A stretch of 64,000 bases of DNA, taken from contig NZ_URHZ01000008.1 of NCBI RefSeq assembly GCF_900547735.1, forward strand, positions 32,439-96,438. Reading direction: 5' to 3'. The position numbers and the translations under genes were made by a program. Shown in pieces: positions 36,220-44,483 of this stretch. The first letter of the stretch is position 1, and every line of letters starts with the position of its first letter. The notes under the pieces are model-generated. The model ran no database searches. It was given only the letters and a program-made list of their open reading frames with translations, and was not told the DNA's origin. This DNA is from an uncultured Clostridium sp. (GTDB taxonomy: Bacteria > Bacillota > Clostridia > Lachnospirales > Lachnospiraceae).

Positions 36220-36582
36220 TTATGGCTGTTCAATTCCGTTAAATATTTCAATTGCCTTTTCATTGCTTGTTTCTAATAAAAATTTACCGTTCACAGGCCA
36301 GTCTTTTACTACATCCTTGTAAGTCTCCTGTGCTTCGCTCAGACTTTTCTCCGATTCATATTCGTAGATTTTTACAACGGAAGTATCAATGTAAAAGATT
36401 ACTCCATCTTTGGCTCCAATCATCTGGAAGTAAGGTTTATCATTCTCATCTACCTCAATATCGTTATCCGCATAGACCTGAATGATATCGCCAAGCACTC
36501 TCCCATCTTTCTTACTGCCGCCACACGCTGCCAGCATAACCGCCAGCATAACTACTGCCATAAGTCCTGTTATTTTCTTCAT
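36220..36582 (-). CDS. Small lipoprotein of unknown function
   Basis: 120 residues. Signal MKKITGLMAVVMLAVMLAAC with a lipobox, then a compact 90-residue domain (VIFYIDTSVVKIYEYESEK). A ribosome site GGAGGAGAAAA precedes the ATG. Single-gene unit closed by 36163-36208. Confidence 0.8.
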   Translation of the reverse strand: MKKITGLMAVVMLAVMLAACGGSKKDGRVLGDIIQVYADNDIEVDENDKPYFQMIGAKDGVIFYIDTSVVKIYEYESEKSLSEAQETYKDVVKDWPVNGKFLLETSNEKAIEIFNGIEQP

Positions 36583-36880
36583 TTTTCTCCTCCACAGATG
36601 TGTTTATAAACAATTGGATCATTATATCACACTCCGGTTATATTTACTACCCGTTCATTATGAATTGCAAGACGAAGTTCCTACCGGTTCTTTTGAGAAG
36701 CATCGCTGATTGTTCTGCACTTTCATGTTTAGCTGTTCATTTAAATCTATGTACATTTACTGTTTATCCAATCTATATCGTTTGCCGAGGATTACGCTAA
36801 ACTACGATAATAATCTGCTTATTTCTGCAATTTATCTTTATGAGGTACTCGGCCGGCGGTTTGTGACGGCTCCTAGATTC
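36583..36880. other. Gene-free stretch at the left border of the tail locus
   Basis: AT-rich, no convincing reading frame, tRNA or repeat on either strand. It holds the promoter of the small lipoprotein and the end of the phage-tail locus. Confidence 0.5.
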
Positions 36881-37684
36881 TTATTTGACTTCCCAGATCT
36901 CCCAGGCCCCATATCCTCCCGGCCGCTCATGCCAGCATGCTCCTTCCAGGCTGCCTCCCGGCGTCTCGTCAAAGTAATACCAGTCACCCGGTTCCTCACG
37001 GGATATTACTCTTCCGTTCCATTTCTGCCATCCTGTCAGCATGTGTCCGTCGGCAGCAAACATATACCAGTGATGGTTGATCAACTGCCACTCATTGGCG
37101 GCATATTGACCGTCGGGTTTACGGTAGCGGTATTTTCCCTGGGTGCCGCGTTCCCAGCCTGTGATGGCCGGTTCAGGGGCTGCCAGAGCTGTTTTAAATG
37201 CCTCCCATGTGTGTTTCGTATGGTTATAAACAAATGGGTTTGGGCAGATTTTTCCCGTAACATCGTAGTGCCGGAGGACACATTCCGCCGGAACCCGGTA
37301 TTTCTTCATCAGTTCCCGGGTAAGAATGGTGGCTGACTCTACCGTGTTATCCTCAAAATACCAGTCCCGGCTGGTATCTGCCTGACTGCCTCTGTTTCGC
37401 ACGCAAAGTTCAATTCCAATGCTGTTTCCGTTCCGACATTCCGGATGTTTATACACTTTTGCACCACAGTGCCAGGCAATATTCTTATCTTCTACCGACT
37501 GCCAAATCTCCCCCTGGAAACCAACAAAATAATGGGCGCTTGCCCCAACGCGCCCGCCGGCATAATATTTACAGTTAGCCTCCGCTCCGCCGGTGGCGCC
37601 TACATAGTGGATTACGATATACTTGATACGGCTTAACTGGCCGGAGTTGTAATTATATGGTGTAAGTAATTGATGTATCTGCAT
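36881..37684 (-). CDS. N-acetylmuramoyl-L-alanine amidase (endolysin)
   Basis: 267 residues. Amidase_2 domain: zinc ligands in KYIVIHYVGATGG and CVLRHYDVTGKICPNP, with SAHYFVGFQGEIWQSVEDKN between. The C-terminus has Trp/Gly-rich wall-binding repeats (GWERGTQGKYRYRKPDGQ, then HHWYMFAADGHMLTGWQKW). Releases the particles by lysis together with the holin. Confidence 0.93.
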   Translation of the reverse strand: MQIHQLLTPYNYNSGQLSRIKYIVIHYVGATGGAEANCKYYAGGRVGASAHYFVGFQGEIWQSVEDKNIAWHCGAKVYKHPECRNGNSIGIELCVRNRGSQADTSRDWYFEDNTVESATILTRELMKKYRVPAECVLRHYDVTGKICPNPFVYNHTKHTWEAFKTALAAPEPAITGWERGTQGKYRYRKPDGQYAANEWQLINHHWYMFAADGHMLTGWQKWNGRVISREEPGDWYYFDETPGGSLEGACWHERPGGYGAWEIWEVK

Positions 37685-37749
37685 AACTTTCCCCTCTCAT
37701 TTATGACCGACCGGACTTGGTCCTGGCCGGTCATATTTTTATTGATCGG

Positions 37750-37782
37750 CAATGAAAAGTTCGCGAAGCGTGCTTTTCGTTG
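37750..37782. repeat. 33-bp dispersed palindromic repeat, copy 3
   Basis: Identical (33/33, inverted) to the copy in the leuA leader. It lies between the amidase and holin genes. Confidence 0.75.
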
Positions 37783-37800
37783 TTACAGTACCATATGTAT

Positions 37801-37842
37801 CGTTCCCCCATATTTCCTTCTGGAGGGAAATATGGAGGAACG
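37801..37842. other. Strong hairpin between holin and amidase genes
   Basis: CGTTCCCCCATATTTCC pairs with GGGAAATATGGAGGAACG across a short loop. There is no T-run, so it is not a simple terminator; it may stabilise or process the lysis mRNA. Confidence 0.6.
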
Positions 37843-37852
37843 CGGCTCTCTA

Positions 37853-38119
37853 TTATTTGCAGTCTTTAATCTGCTTGACTGCCTGGTTGACACCGGTTGC
37901 CGCCAGTCCGGAAACAATTCCGATTGCCAGGGCATTGATCGGATCCTGCGCCGGAAATGCCGGCATCGTATACATCCCTGCGAGTCCCAAAACGGCCCCG
38001 GCTGCTCCGCAGATGACTGGGATCGCCTCATTTTTTACCTTTTCAGTGGCCTTGCAGGCCATTCCGGCCAGATAACAAATCACGGTGATACCTGCAACAC
38101 TTGCAATTCCAAAATCCAT
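37853..38119 (-). CDS. Phage holin
   Basis: 88 residues with three hydrophobic stretches (VAGITVICYLAGMAC, AIPVICGAAGAVLGLAGMYT, ALAIGIVSGLAATGV) and a charged Lys-containing end. Size, topology and place before the endolysin identify it as the membrane-hole protein that lets the amidase reach the wall. Confidence 0.85.
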   Translation of the reverse strand: MDFGIASVAGITVICYLAGMACKATEKVKNEAIPVICGAAGAVLGLAGMYTMPAFPAQDPINALAIGIVSGLAATGVNQAVKQIKDCK

Positions 38120-38134
38120 ATGCTTGTCTCACTT

Positions 38135-38190
38135 TCTTATTTGATTTTTCTTATTTGATTTTTCTTATTTGATTTCGCTTATTTGACTTT
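38135..38190. repeat. 14-bp tandem repeat, four copies, before the holin gene
   Basis: Units of TCTTATTTGATTTT at 38135, 38149, 38163 and 38177, the last two slightly diverged. They fill the gap between the XhlA-like stop and the holin ribosome site. Confidence 0.85.
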
Positions 38191-38204
38191 TTATTAAATA
38201 TTAC

Positions 38205-38522
38205 TTATTTGGTATAAAAAGCCATGATATAAATAAGGCCGGTAGCAACTGCTCCGGCCATAGCTCCAACTATTGTGTTAAAAACTGTCTTTTTCATGCT
38301 GCTCCACCGCTCTGCCGGTTCCGACTCCAATTTTGCCAGACGTTCCCCCTGGTCACTTTGTTCCCTGAGCATCGCCTGCATATTGAGAGCCAACTCCTTA
38401 ACGGATAAAACCAGTTCCTGTATCGTTTTGTTTTGTTCTTCCTGATCCGACATCCTATGTTTAAGGGAACCAATTTCATGATCATGTCCTTCCAGCTTTA
38501 CCGCAATTTCTTCGTCCGTCAC
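38205..38522 (-). CDS. XhlA-like coiled-coil membrane protein of the lysis module
   Basis: 105 residues. Long coiled coil (HDHEIGSLKHRMSDQEEQNK onward), then one C-terminal membrane helix (VFNTIVGAMAGAVATGLIYI). The start is GTG at 38522 with GAGG upstream; the nearby ATG is followed at once by a stop. In PBSX the like protein XhlA works with the holin. Confidence 0.8.
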   Translation of the reverse strand: MTDEEIAVKLEGHDHEIGSLKHRMSDQEEQNKTIQELVLSVKELALNMQAMLREQSDQGERLAKLESEPAERWSSMKKTVFNTIVGAMAGAVATGLIYIMAFYTK

Positions 38523-38786
38523 ATTCTGATACCTCGCTTTCTATTTCTGTTGTTGGGTTGGGTGTTACCCGCTGAATAGGTAGTAGGGATGTTGGTCTTC
38601 TTAATTCTGTTATGGAAAGGCTTACTATTAAATATAAAAAGATATTAACGTTATCCAGATAAATACTATTGTTATATAAAATTTATTTATAGAAATACTA
38701 CCTTCAGTTTCTGCTCCTTTTTTCGCTTTCTTAAGATAGATTTATATTTGCATGGATGTCAAAAAGACTGTGTTATTTGCACAGGG
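38523..38786. other. AT-rich gap before the silent fibre array
   Basis: About 260 bp with no convincing gene. A short frame (MDVKKTVLFAQ) enters the first module from the left at 38752, but it has no ribosome site. It may be the worn end of a former module. Confidence 0.5.
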
Positions 38787-39048
38787 AAATGGCGAAAGCA
38801 TAAATAATCCAGGGAATATACAAGTAAATGAAAACATTGATAATCTCAAACCCGGATTTTATATTGTCAGTGGATTTATTATTGGCTCCGGTACTACATA
38901 CGGAACCCTCTTGTCACTGAAGAGATCCGAGGGAGATCAACAGCAAATGGTTTTCTCTAACGGAGGAGCGCAAATCGGAGTCTTTTATCGCATGAAAAAC
39001 AATGGCACATGGAGTGCATGGATGAAATTATCGGACAATAAAGCATAA
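38787..39048 (+). other. Silent fibre module 1 (86 aa)
   Basis: Starts NGESINNPGN; ends NNGTWSAWMKLSDNKA, the W-x-x-W end typical of pyocin-knob-like fibre tips. Core preceded by GGG rather than the usual T(A). A 23-bp spacer separates it from module 2. Confidence 0.8.
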
Positions 39049-39071
39049 GAAGTCCCCTCTGTTACGGAGTA

Positions 39072-39291
39072 AAATGGCGAAAGCGTAAAGAGGTTTGCAG
39101 TGTCCCCAACAACTCCGGGATATTTTGGAGAATGGGGATGTGTATTTTCCAATGCTGGAGACCGATATGGTACTGCTTCTGGAGACTGCTACTATCTGGC
39201 TGTCTCCTCGGAAGGGAGGCTTTTAATCGGTCTGCAAATAAATAACGTCACCAAAATCACCTGGTACTCTGCGACCATTGCACCCTTATAA
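39072..39291 (+). other. Silent fibre module 2 (72 aa)
   Basis: Starts NGESVKRFAVSPTTPGYFGE; ends KITWYSATIAPL. The stop overlaps the next core by one base. Confidence 0.85.
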
Positions 39292-39519
39292 AATGGCGAG
39301 AGATTAATTGTTGCTTATCCAAGTGATATTGATATGGACTCAGCGCCAGGATTGTCCCAGAATATGATTTATTCTTATCAAAACCGTTTTTACATAGGAT
39401 ACGCAGTCACTACCTCCGGGAAACTATATGGCGCACAAATACGATTCGGTCATTGGCTTACCAGACCAGAGTATCGCTATAATCAGGGCGCATCATGGAG
39501 TGATTGGACTGCGCTATAA
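39291..39519 (+). other. Silent fibre module 3 (75 aa)
   Basis: Starts NGERLIVAYPSDIDMDSAPG; ends NQGASWSDWTAL, a pyocin-knob-like end. The stop overlaps the next core. Confidence 0.85.
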
Positions 39520-39873
39520 AATGGCGAGATTACAATCTCATCCGGGTCGGTTAATGCAGTAAAAGGAATTGAAAACGAAATATTAACAATAAAACTTTTG
39601 GCAAGGCATTCATATTTGATTATCGCATACGTAGGCGTAACTATATCTGATTCTAGTTTCCCCTTGAGCAATACTATACGCGTGAAAACTGGGACGGCGG
39701 GACGTGTTGTTGGCGGTAATTCAGTACGTACATCTATGGATCAGGGAGGGGGAAATATAAATTATTTATTCATAGAATGCAATTCCGATGTAATAATTTC
39801 CGTAAATGGATTCGGGTATGCAAATGGAAATTATAATTATTACGCAAATATTGCTGCCGTTCCAGTCAGATAA
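39519..39873 (+). other. Silent fibre module 4 (117 aa, the longest)
   Basis: Starts NGEITISSGSVNAVKGIENE; Gly/Asn-rich end GYANGNYNYYANIAAVPVR. It differs in type from the Trp-ending modules, so probably another tip fold. Confidence 0.85.
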
Positions 39874-40118
39874 ATGGCGAGTTGAAAACGTCGGTTAGTG
39901 CTGATACATTGACTAATGCCCTGGGAATAGTGCGTAGAAGTATTCCAAATGGAACTGCAAGAATAGCATATATTTCACTATCCTCTGCAAGTGCATCCGC
40001 TATCGTTACAAAAGTGTCCGATCTATATGCATATGCTATTGTTTGGGCAAATCGTGAAGCAGTATCTTACTATTCCTACACTGACAGCACCAGTTGGACA
40101 AAAGTTACCCCTGCATAA
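39872..40118 (+). other. Silent fibre module 5 (81 aa)
   Basis: Starts NGELKTSVSADTLTNALGIV; ends YTDSTSWTKVTPA. Confidence 0.85.
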
Positions 40119-40394
40119 AATGGCGAGATGGGAACCTATATTAAAACGGCCAAATTTAGTTGCGTCACTACAATAGCAAGTGGTAGCAGCAGTATGGCAA
40201 CCATCCCGATAAGTACACCGGGAGGATACAAAGCCGCTCTAGCGGTTATTACCGATACGGGTCAGGCTAAAATAATACCAAGAGCCTGTTGGATATCGTC
40301 TGGTTCAGAAGTGACAGTATACGTAGATAACCTGGGAGGATCTAGTTACAGCGGTACAATTTACATCAGTGTTTTGTTTGCCCGTGAACCATAA
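40118..40394 (+). other. Silent fibre module 6 (91 aa)
   Basis: Starts NGEMGTYIKTAKFSCVTTIA; ends GGSSYSGTIYISVLFAREP. Beta-rich, no terminal Trp. Confidence 0.85.
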
Positions 40395-40652
40395 AATGGC
40401 GAGATAAAAACCGGTTACGTCGAAATACCTGCTGGTGACACAGTGGGTAGCATTAGTTTTGCGACTGCATTTAAAGACTCTGGATATAACGTATTTTTAA
40501 CAAATGTTTACTCAAATACCAGAAAAGCCATATATTCGGTTGCTGGTTTGACAGCGAGTGGATTTAACATATATCCTGTCGATCCAGTGACCGGGGAACC
40601 TCCTGAGGTAGTCACAAGAGTTCTTTGGCTTGCCATCAGGAGCAGAAGTTAA
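40394..40652 (+). other. Silent fibre module 7 (85 aa)
   Basis: Starts NGEIKTGYVEIPAGDTVGSI; ends VTRVLWLAIRSRS. Confidence 0.85.
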
Positions 40653-40894
40653 ATGGCGAGGTCAACAGGAACATACTTGACACCGAATACATAAATGATC
40701 CCATAAGCGCCATAAAAAAACACTGGAACTCTCTCCCAGATGGCGTTTATACGCTAAAACTTGGATGTGGCTCTGATTATGCTGCACTTGTTTTACACAG
40801 CACAGGAGGGACATACGGGGCTGTTTGTTTTATCAGTTATGCACAGGTACCTCAAATCACATTGACATGTACAAATGGCATTTGGAATCAGTAA
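40651..40894 (+). other. Silent fibre module 8 (80 aa)
   Basis: Starts NGEVNRNILDTEYINDPISA; ends ITLTCTNGIWNQ. Confidence 0.85.
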
Positions 40895-41155
40895 AATGGC
40901 GAGATAGATTTTAAAATCCACGTAACCGGAGGTTTTTGGGATACTGACTATAACAGTTTAATTCCGGAACAGAATGTGATATTGTTAGGCCCAGGCTCAA
41001 CGAATGCCCAGAATTACCCGAGTTTATGTGGATCTAACACCCTTGGAATTGCTCTCGCTTTTAGAAGCTCTGTCATGCAGGTTGTTATCGGGCAAAAACT
41101 CGCGTTCAGGAGTAAGTATACTGATGCTGCTTTTACCGACTGGTATATCTCTTAA
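40894..41155 (+). other. Silent fibre module 9 (86 aa)
   Basis: Starts NGEIDFKIHVTGGFWDTDYN; ends DAAFTDWYIS. Confidence 0.85.
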
Positions 41156-41301
41156 ATGGCGAGTTGCAAGGAAAAGTCTCCTTCCAGTCTGGCTATACCC
41201 CTTTTAGTTTGCGGTATGATGAAAAATATCCCGATGTCCTATATGTGTATAACATAAACACTGGTGAATTGCGTTATGCGCAACTGACAAACAATGAATA
41301 A
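41154..41301 (+). other. Silent fibre module 10 (48 aa, short)
   Basis: Starts NGELQGKVSFQSGYTPFSLR; ends NTGELRYAQLTNNE. About half the usual size; still a whole-codon module with its own stop. Confidence 0.8.
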
Positions 41302-41460
41302 AATGGCGAGTTGAATTTCATTGCTAAAACAGACCGTAGTTCTACATCTGCGTGGGTTGGTGACGCTGAAGGAAATGCTATTTTTAATTGTATAAAATCA
41401 TCCAAAACCTTGACTGTCACAATGTCTGACGGCAGCACTATAAACTTTATCGGTTCCTAA
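41301..41460 (+). other. Silent fibre module 11 (52 aa, short)
   Basis: Starts NGELNFIAKTDRSSTSAWVG; ends MSDGSTINFIGS. A 10-bp spacer follows. Confidence 0.8.
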
Positions 41461-41470
41461 AACAACAAGT

Positions 41471-41735
41471 AAATGGCGAGTGTCTTAAATGTACAAAGTT
41501 TATTCCAGACACCAATCTTAATAATATATTAACTCCTGCTTTTTATTTAGTAGATTACACCTCCACAGAAATTTCCAATGCACCAAATACTGGGGAATAC
41601 TTTACTGGAGCTTTGGCCGTATTCGGTGCAAACGGCTTTATTGTACAAATATTTTTTGATGGTAATATGTATTTCCGCCGTAAATTTTACGGTGATTGGG
41701 GCGGGTGGATCGCTACTACCCGTGATATCGTATAA
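41471..41735 (+). other. Silent fibre module 12 (87 aa)
   Basis: Starts NGECLKCTKFIPDTNLNNIL; ends KFYGDWGGWIATTRDIV, pyocin-knob-like. Confidence 0.85.
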
Positions 41736-41740
41736 CTGCA

Positions 41741-41999
41741 AAATGGCGAACCTAAAATCTCATATAGATCATCAAACGTAACGACGGAGTGGCTTATAAA
41801 AAATCCAGTGAGCATAGGTATCATGACAAAAGCTGTTCCAGAATTTGATTTTCCCCTAGAATATACATGGTTTTTTATCGCAATTTCTGATGGTTGGGGT
41901 GCCGGTATGTTGGCGTTTCCTTACGGCCAGGCAGGTAGTGATCTTGTTATTGGTCAGTACGACAAAGCATCCCTTAAGTGGAGATGGACAACTAAGTAA
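41741..41999 (+). other. Silent fibre module 13 (85 aa)
   Basis: Starts NGEPKISYRSSNVTTEWLIK; ends YDKASLKWRWTTK. A 21-bp spacer follows. Confidence 0.85.
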
Positions 42000-42020
42000 T
42001 GGCCTACTCCTCTCCCAGTA

Positions 42021-42291
42021 AAATGGCGAGTTTCGGAACACCTTCCCGCTTGAGGCTTTATATAACGACACCACGGGGATAGGAGTTGACCTTATCACTA
42101 TGGCGAAGTCCATTCACGCAAATATGAGAAACAATACGTTGAAAATCGGTATTGCACGACCGGCCGGAACCGGGATTTGTATCGCCCACAGAGCAGGTGA
42201 AGAATATGCCACTGTCATATACAGCGATTACTATAACCCCGTGGCCAGTATTACCCTAAATAACGGGACCTGGTCAAAATCATCGCTATAA
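42021..42291 (+). other. Silent fibre module 14 (89 aa)
   Basis: Starts NGEFRNTFPLEALYNDTTGI; ends ITLNNGTWSKSSL. Confidence 0.85.
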
Positions 42292-42552
42292 AATGGCGAC
42301 TGCTTTTTGCTTATGGAACTTTCGGATGACATTCCTACATTAGTAAGAACAGATTTAGAAAATGCTTTTTTGAATGCATCCGATTATTCAACTTTTTCTG
42401 GTCAGACAAAAACTGGATCTGAATTGGGGTGGGTAGTATTTAAACATAGGGAATCGGGAATTGGAATTGCATTTTCAAAAAACGCTTCTCAGTATCCGAT
42501 TTTTATCAATAGGGAACCATCCGGAGTATGGAAGTTCAGGGGAAAAAAATAA
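42291..42552 (+). other. Silent fibre module 15 (86 aa), next to the recombinase
   Basis: Starts NGDCFLLMELSDDIPTLVRT (Asp instead of Glu); ends NREPSGVWKFRGKK. Sixteen bases after its stop comes the left 31-bp inverted repeat. Confidence 0.85.
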
Positions 42553-42568
42553 CAAGCCAGTTGAAACC

Positions 42569-42599
42569 AAAATCGTAATTTAACCGTCAAAACCTTACG
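42569..42599 (+). repeat. Left 31-bp inverted repeat flanking the recombinase
   Basis: AAAATCGTAATTTAAC, four bases CGTC, AAAACCTTACG. It pairs with 43808-43838 (inverted), which has GAAG in the four middle bases; 27/31 match. CGTAA/TTACG arms around a variable centre look like a recombinase-type site, but the role is unproven. Confidence 0.8.
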
Positions 42600-42722
42600 T
42601 ATTTTTGCCCTTTTTTATCTCTCTTTTTCACTCCTCGGATTTTTTATGTCACCTATCCAGTTTTTTTGTACAACAAATAAGCCGCCCCATAGCCGACTGA
42701 AAAAACTATTTTTCATCACCTC

Positions 42723-43745
42723 TTATATGGCATATTTACGGTAAGATTCACGAACATTATCCTGCTTAATATTGCAGTAAATTAGTGTTGTCTCGATTTT
42801 TGTATGTCCCATTAAGACCATGACCTCTTCGATTCTCATGCCACGATTTAAAAGGTCTGTAGCAAACGTTCGGCGGAACCGATGTGGATGCACATTCCCA
42901 ACTCCTGCCCTTTTTCCCAAAGTTTTGACCAGGTACTGCACACCAGCTACAGTTATGCCTGTAAAAGGTTTTTTTACAGCGGCAAATAACGGTCTTTCTG
43001 CCAGCTCTTCCGCCGTCAGCCCTTCCCTTGCCATTCTATCTTTAAAATATCGGAAGAGGTGGAAACACGCCACATCTGATACATACAAATGCCTTTCTTT
43101 TCTTCCCTTACCCATGACTTTAAATTCTTGTTTGTATAAATCTATGTCCCCCACTTTCAAGCTACATAATTCACTTACCCTGACTCCTGTTGCATACAAA
43201 AACTCGATTAATGCCCTGTCCCGGCTACGGGTACAGGACAGCCTCAATGCCTCTATCTCCTTTGCTGAAAAGGCTTGTTTTATAGTACTTTCAATGCGTA
43301 ATGACTCTATTCTTGCGATTGGATTCTCGGCCACCATGTTTTCTTTTTGCAAAAACGTCCAGAAACTGTTAAGATACCTCATCCTCCCCTGCAGTGTCAC
43401 CATACTGATATTATTATGCTCCCGCAACATACCAAAGTACCACCGCAAATCCATCGTTGTGATGTCCTCAATGTTTTTATTCAAGGCACTTCGGCAGTTG
43501 CTTATTTCCCTTACATACTGGGCCAGCGTATTATTCTGTCGGCCGGATACTTTTTTACTGGCAACAAACAGTCTGATTTTAACGGTATCACTGTCCGTTC
43601 CGGTTGCCTGCAGCTCGTTTTTTTCTTCCACAATTTTTTTATCGTGGAACTGGATATAAAGCACATTTTGCAGCTTATCCAGTTGTTCTTCGTCCAGGCA
43701 ATTACTCATCGCCTGGACAACATTCATTAGCATTTCTTCTAACAC
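42723..43745 (-). CDS. Tyrosine recombinase, probable fibre-module invertase
   Basis: 340 residues. The N-terminal arm-binding SAM-like domain covers about 65-140; the catalytic domain keeps all key residues: Arg189 (ATGVRVSEL), Lys213 (GKGRKER), His288/Arg291 (PHRFRRTFATDLL), His314 (LMGHTKIETT) and nucleophile Tyr323 (LIYCNIK). GTG start with AAGGAGG just before. It lies between the silent array and the expressed fibre gene, inside the segment that would flip, and no other recombinase is present. An extra 60-residue N-terminal extension is unusual for XerC/D. Confidence 0.9.
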   Translation of the reverse strand: MLEEMLMNVVQAMSNCLDEEQLDKLQNVLYIQFHDKKIVEEKNELQATGTDSDTVKIRLFVASKKVSGRQNNTLAQYVREISNCRSALNKNIEDITTMDLRWYFGMLREHNNISMVTLQGRMRYLNSFWTFLQKENMVAENPIARIESLRIESTIKQAFSAKEIEALRLSCTRSRDRALIEFLYATGVRVSELCSLKVGDIDLYKQEFKVMGKGRKERHLYVSDVACFHLFRYFKDRMAREGLTAEELAERPLFAAVKKPFTGITVAGVQYLVKTLGKRAGVGNVHPHRFRRTFATDLLNRGMRIEEVMVLMGHTKIETTLIYCNIKQDNVRESYRKYAI

Positions 43746-43807
43746 TTAAAAACCTCCTTCCTGATATCTATACAATACCAAAAAAGAGATTGTCTCACCC
43801 TACTTTT

Positions 43808-43838
43808 CGTAAGGTTTTCTTCGTTAAATTACGATTTT
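43808..43838 (-). repeat. Right 31-bp inverted repeat flanking the recombinase
   Basis: Inverted copy of 42569-42599, placed 8 nt after the stop of the expressed fibre gene and about 60 nt before the recombinase start. Confidence 0.8.
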
Positions 43839-43846
43839 AGATTTAT

Positions 43847-44473
43847 CTATTTATATATGGCAATGTAGCAAAACCACCAATTTTCAGATGGCTTCAGCCT
43901 ATTTGTAGCGATTTTGAATCCGGAAGATGACGACCCTGTAATTACCAGTCCATCCACATATGCAAAGGCATTAGTAGTGTCTTTCCATGTGGCAAATACT
44001 TTTGGTGTCCCCCGCATAAGTGTTGGAAAATTGACGGTAATTTCCTGCACTCCGACATCAGTCGGTGGAAATTTATCTGTTCCAATTATGAGATCGCCAT
44101 TTAACTGAGTATACAAATCCATCAAAACCTTCCCCTGAGCCGCACTCAACGGCAGATTTGCATTGTTCGTAGTACAGTTATTTACCAACATTCCAACGGT
44201 TAAAAGTCCTGTTTTCAGATTTTTAAAATCCTCCGCAAACTTTTTCATCTTACCGAGGAATGCTTTTGGCGTATCTCCGGCGGACGGGACGGGAAATTCT
44301 GTTGTGATATTGTCTGCTGTTGCAATTTTTGTATTTGAGATATCACCGCCCGATACCGCCACTCTTTTCTTCAGTTCTGTATCCAGACTGTCCGCATTAT
44401 CATTAAAGTCCTGAATATTTACCGGATCGGAACCTTCCGGTTTTTTCAAATTATAATTTGTTGTATACTGCAT
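43847..44473 (-). CDS. Short tail fibre / receptor-binding protein with switchable C-terminus
   Basis: 208 residues. The constant part (1-124) begins MQYTTNYNLKKPEGSDPVNI and holds the common fibre segment NLPLSAAQGKVLMDLYTQ. The recombination core encodes Asn125-Gly126-Asp127; residues 127-208 (LIIGTDKFPPTDVGVQEITV to NWWFCYIAIYK) are the module now in use. Every silent module could replace this end in frame. It is the last structural gene before the recombinase. Confidence 0.9.
   Translation of the reverse strand: MQYTTNYNLKKPEGSDPVNIQDFNDNADSLDTELKKRVAVSGGDISNTKIATADNITTEFPVPSAGDTPKAFLGKMKKFAEDFKNLKTGLLTVGMLVNNCTTNNANLPLSAAQGKVLMDLYTQLNGDLIIGTDKFPPTDVGVQEITVNFPTLMRGTPKVFATWKDTTNAFAYVDGLVITGSSSSGFKIATNRLKPSENWWFCYIAIYK
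44094..44102 (-). repeat. Expressed-site recombination core AAATGGCGA
   Basis: The only core on the minus strand. It lies inside the fibre gene at the border of constant and variable parts, inverted with respect to the 15 array cores, the geometry needed for inversion. Confidence 0.88.
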
Positions 44474-44483
44474 AAATTACCTC

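Larger units (their letters stand above)
38787..42552 (+). repeat. Array of 15 silent tail-fibre C-terminal modules with AAATGGCGA cores
   Basis: Identical 9-bp cores start at 38787, 39072, 39291, 39519, 39872, 40118, 40394, 40651, 40894, 41154, 41301, 41471, 41741, 42021 and 42291; the sixteenth is in the fibre gene (44094-44102, opposite orientation). After each core the frame AAT-GGC-GA(N) is open up to a TAA, and in all 15 the length is a whole number of codons. Most stops abut or overlap the next core. Modules have no start codon or ribosome site, so they are silent until joined. Confidence 0.93.

Noticed and set aside
38752..42552. Separate small genes with internal ATG starts in the fibre array
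   Set aside because: The ATGs vary in place and lack ribosome sites, while the frame in every case extends back to the shared core; they are silent modules, not genes.
38787..42552. CRISPR array
   Set aside because: The repeats are only 9 bp, the spacers are 150-350 bp and coding, and no cas genes are present.
42820..43659. Rightward 279-codon frame over the recombinase
   Set aside because: Shadow of the recombinase gene, whose catalytic residues are complete on the other strand.
38787..44473. Diversity-generating retroelement for fibre variation
   Set aside because: No reverse transcriptase gene and no template/variable repeat pair with adenine-specific changes; the variation is by whole modules.
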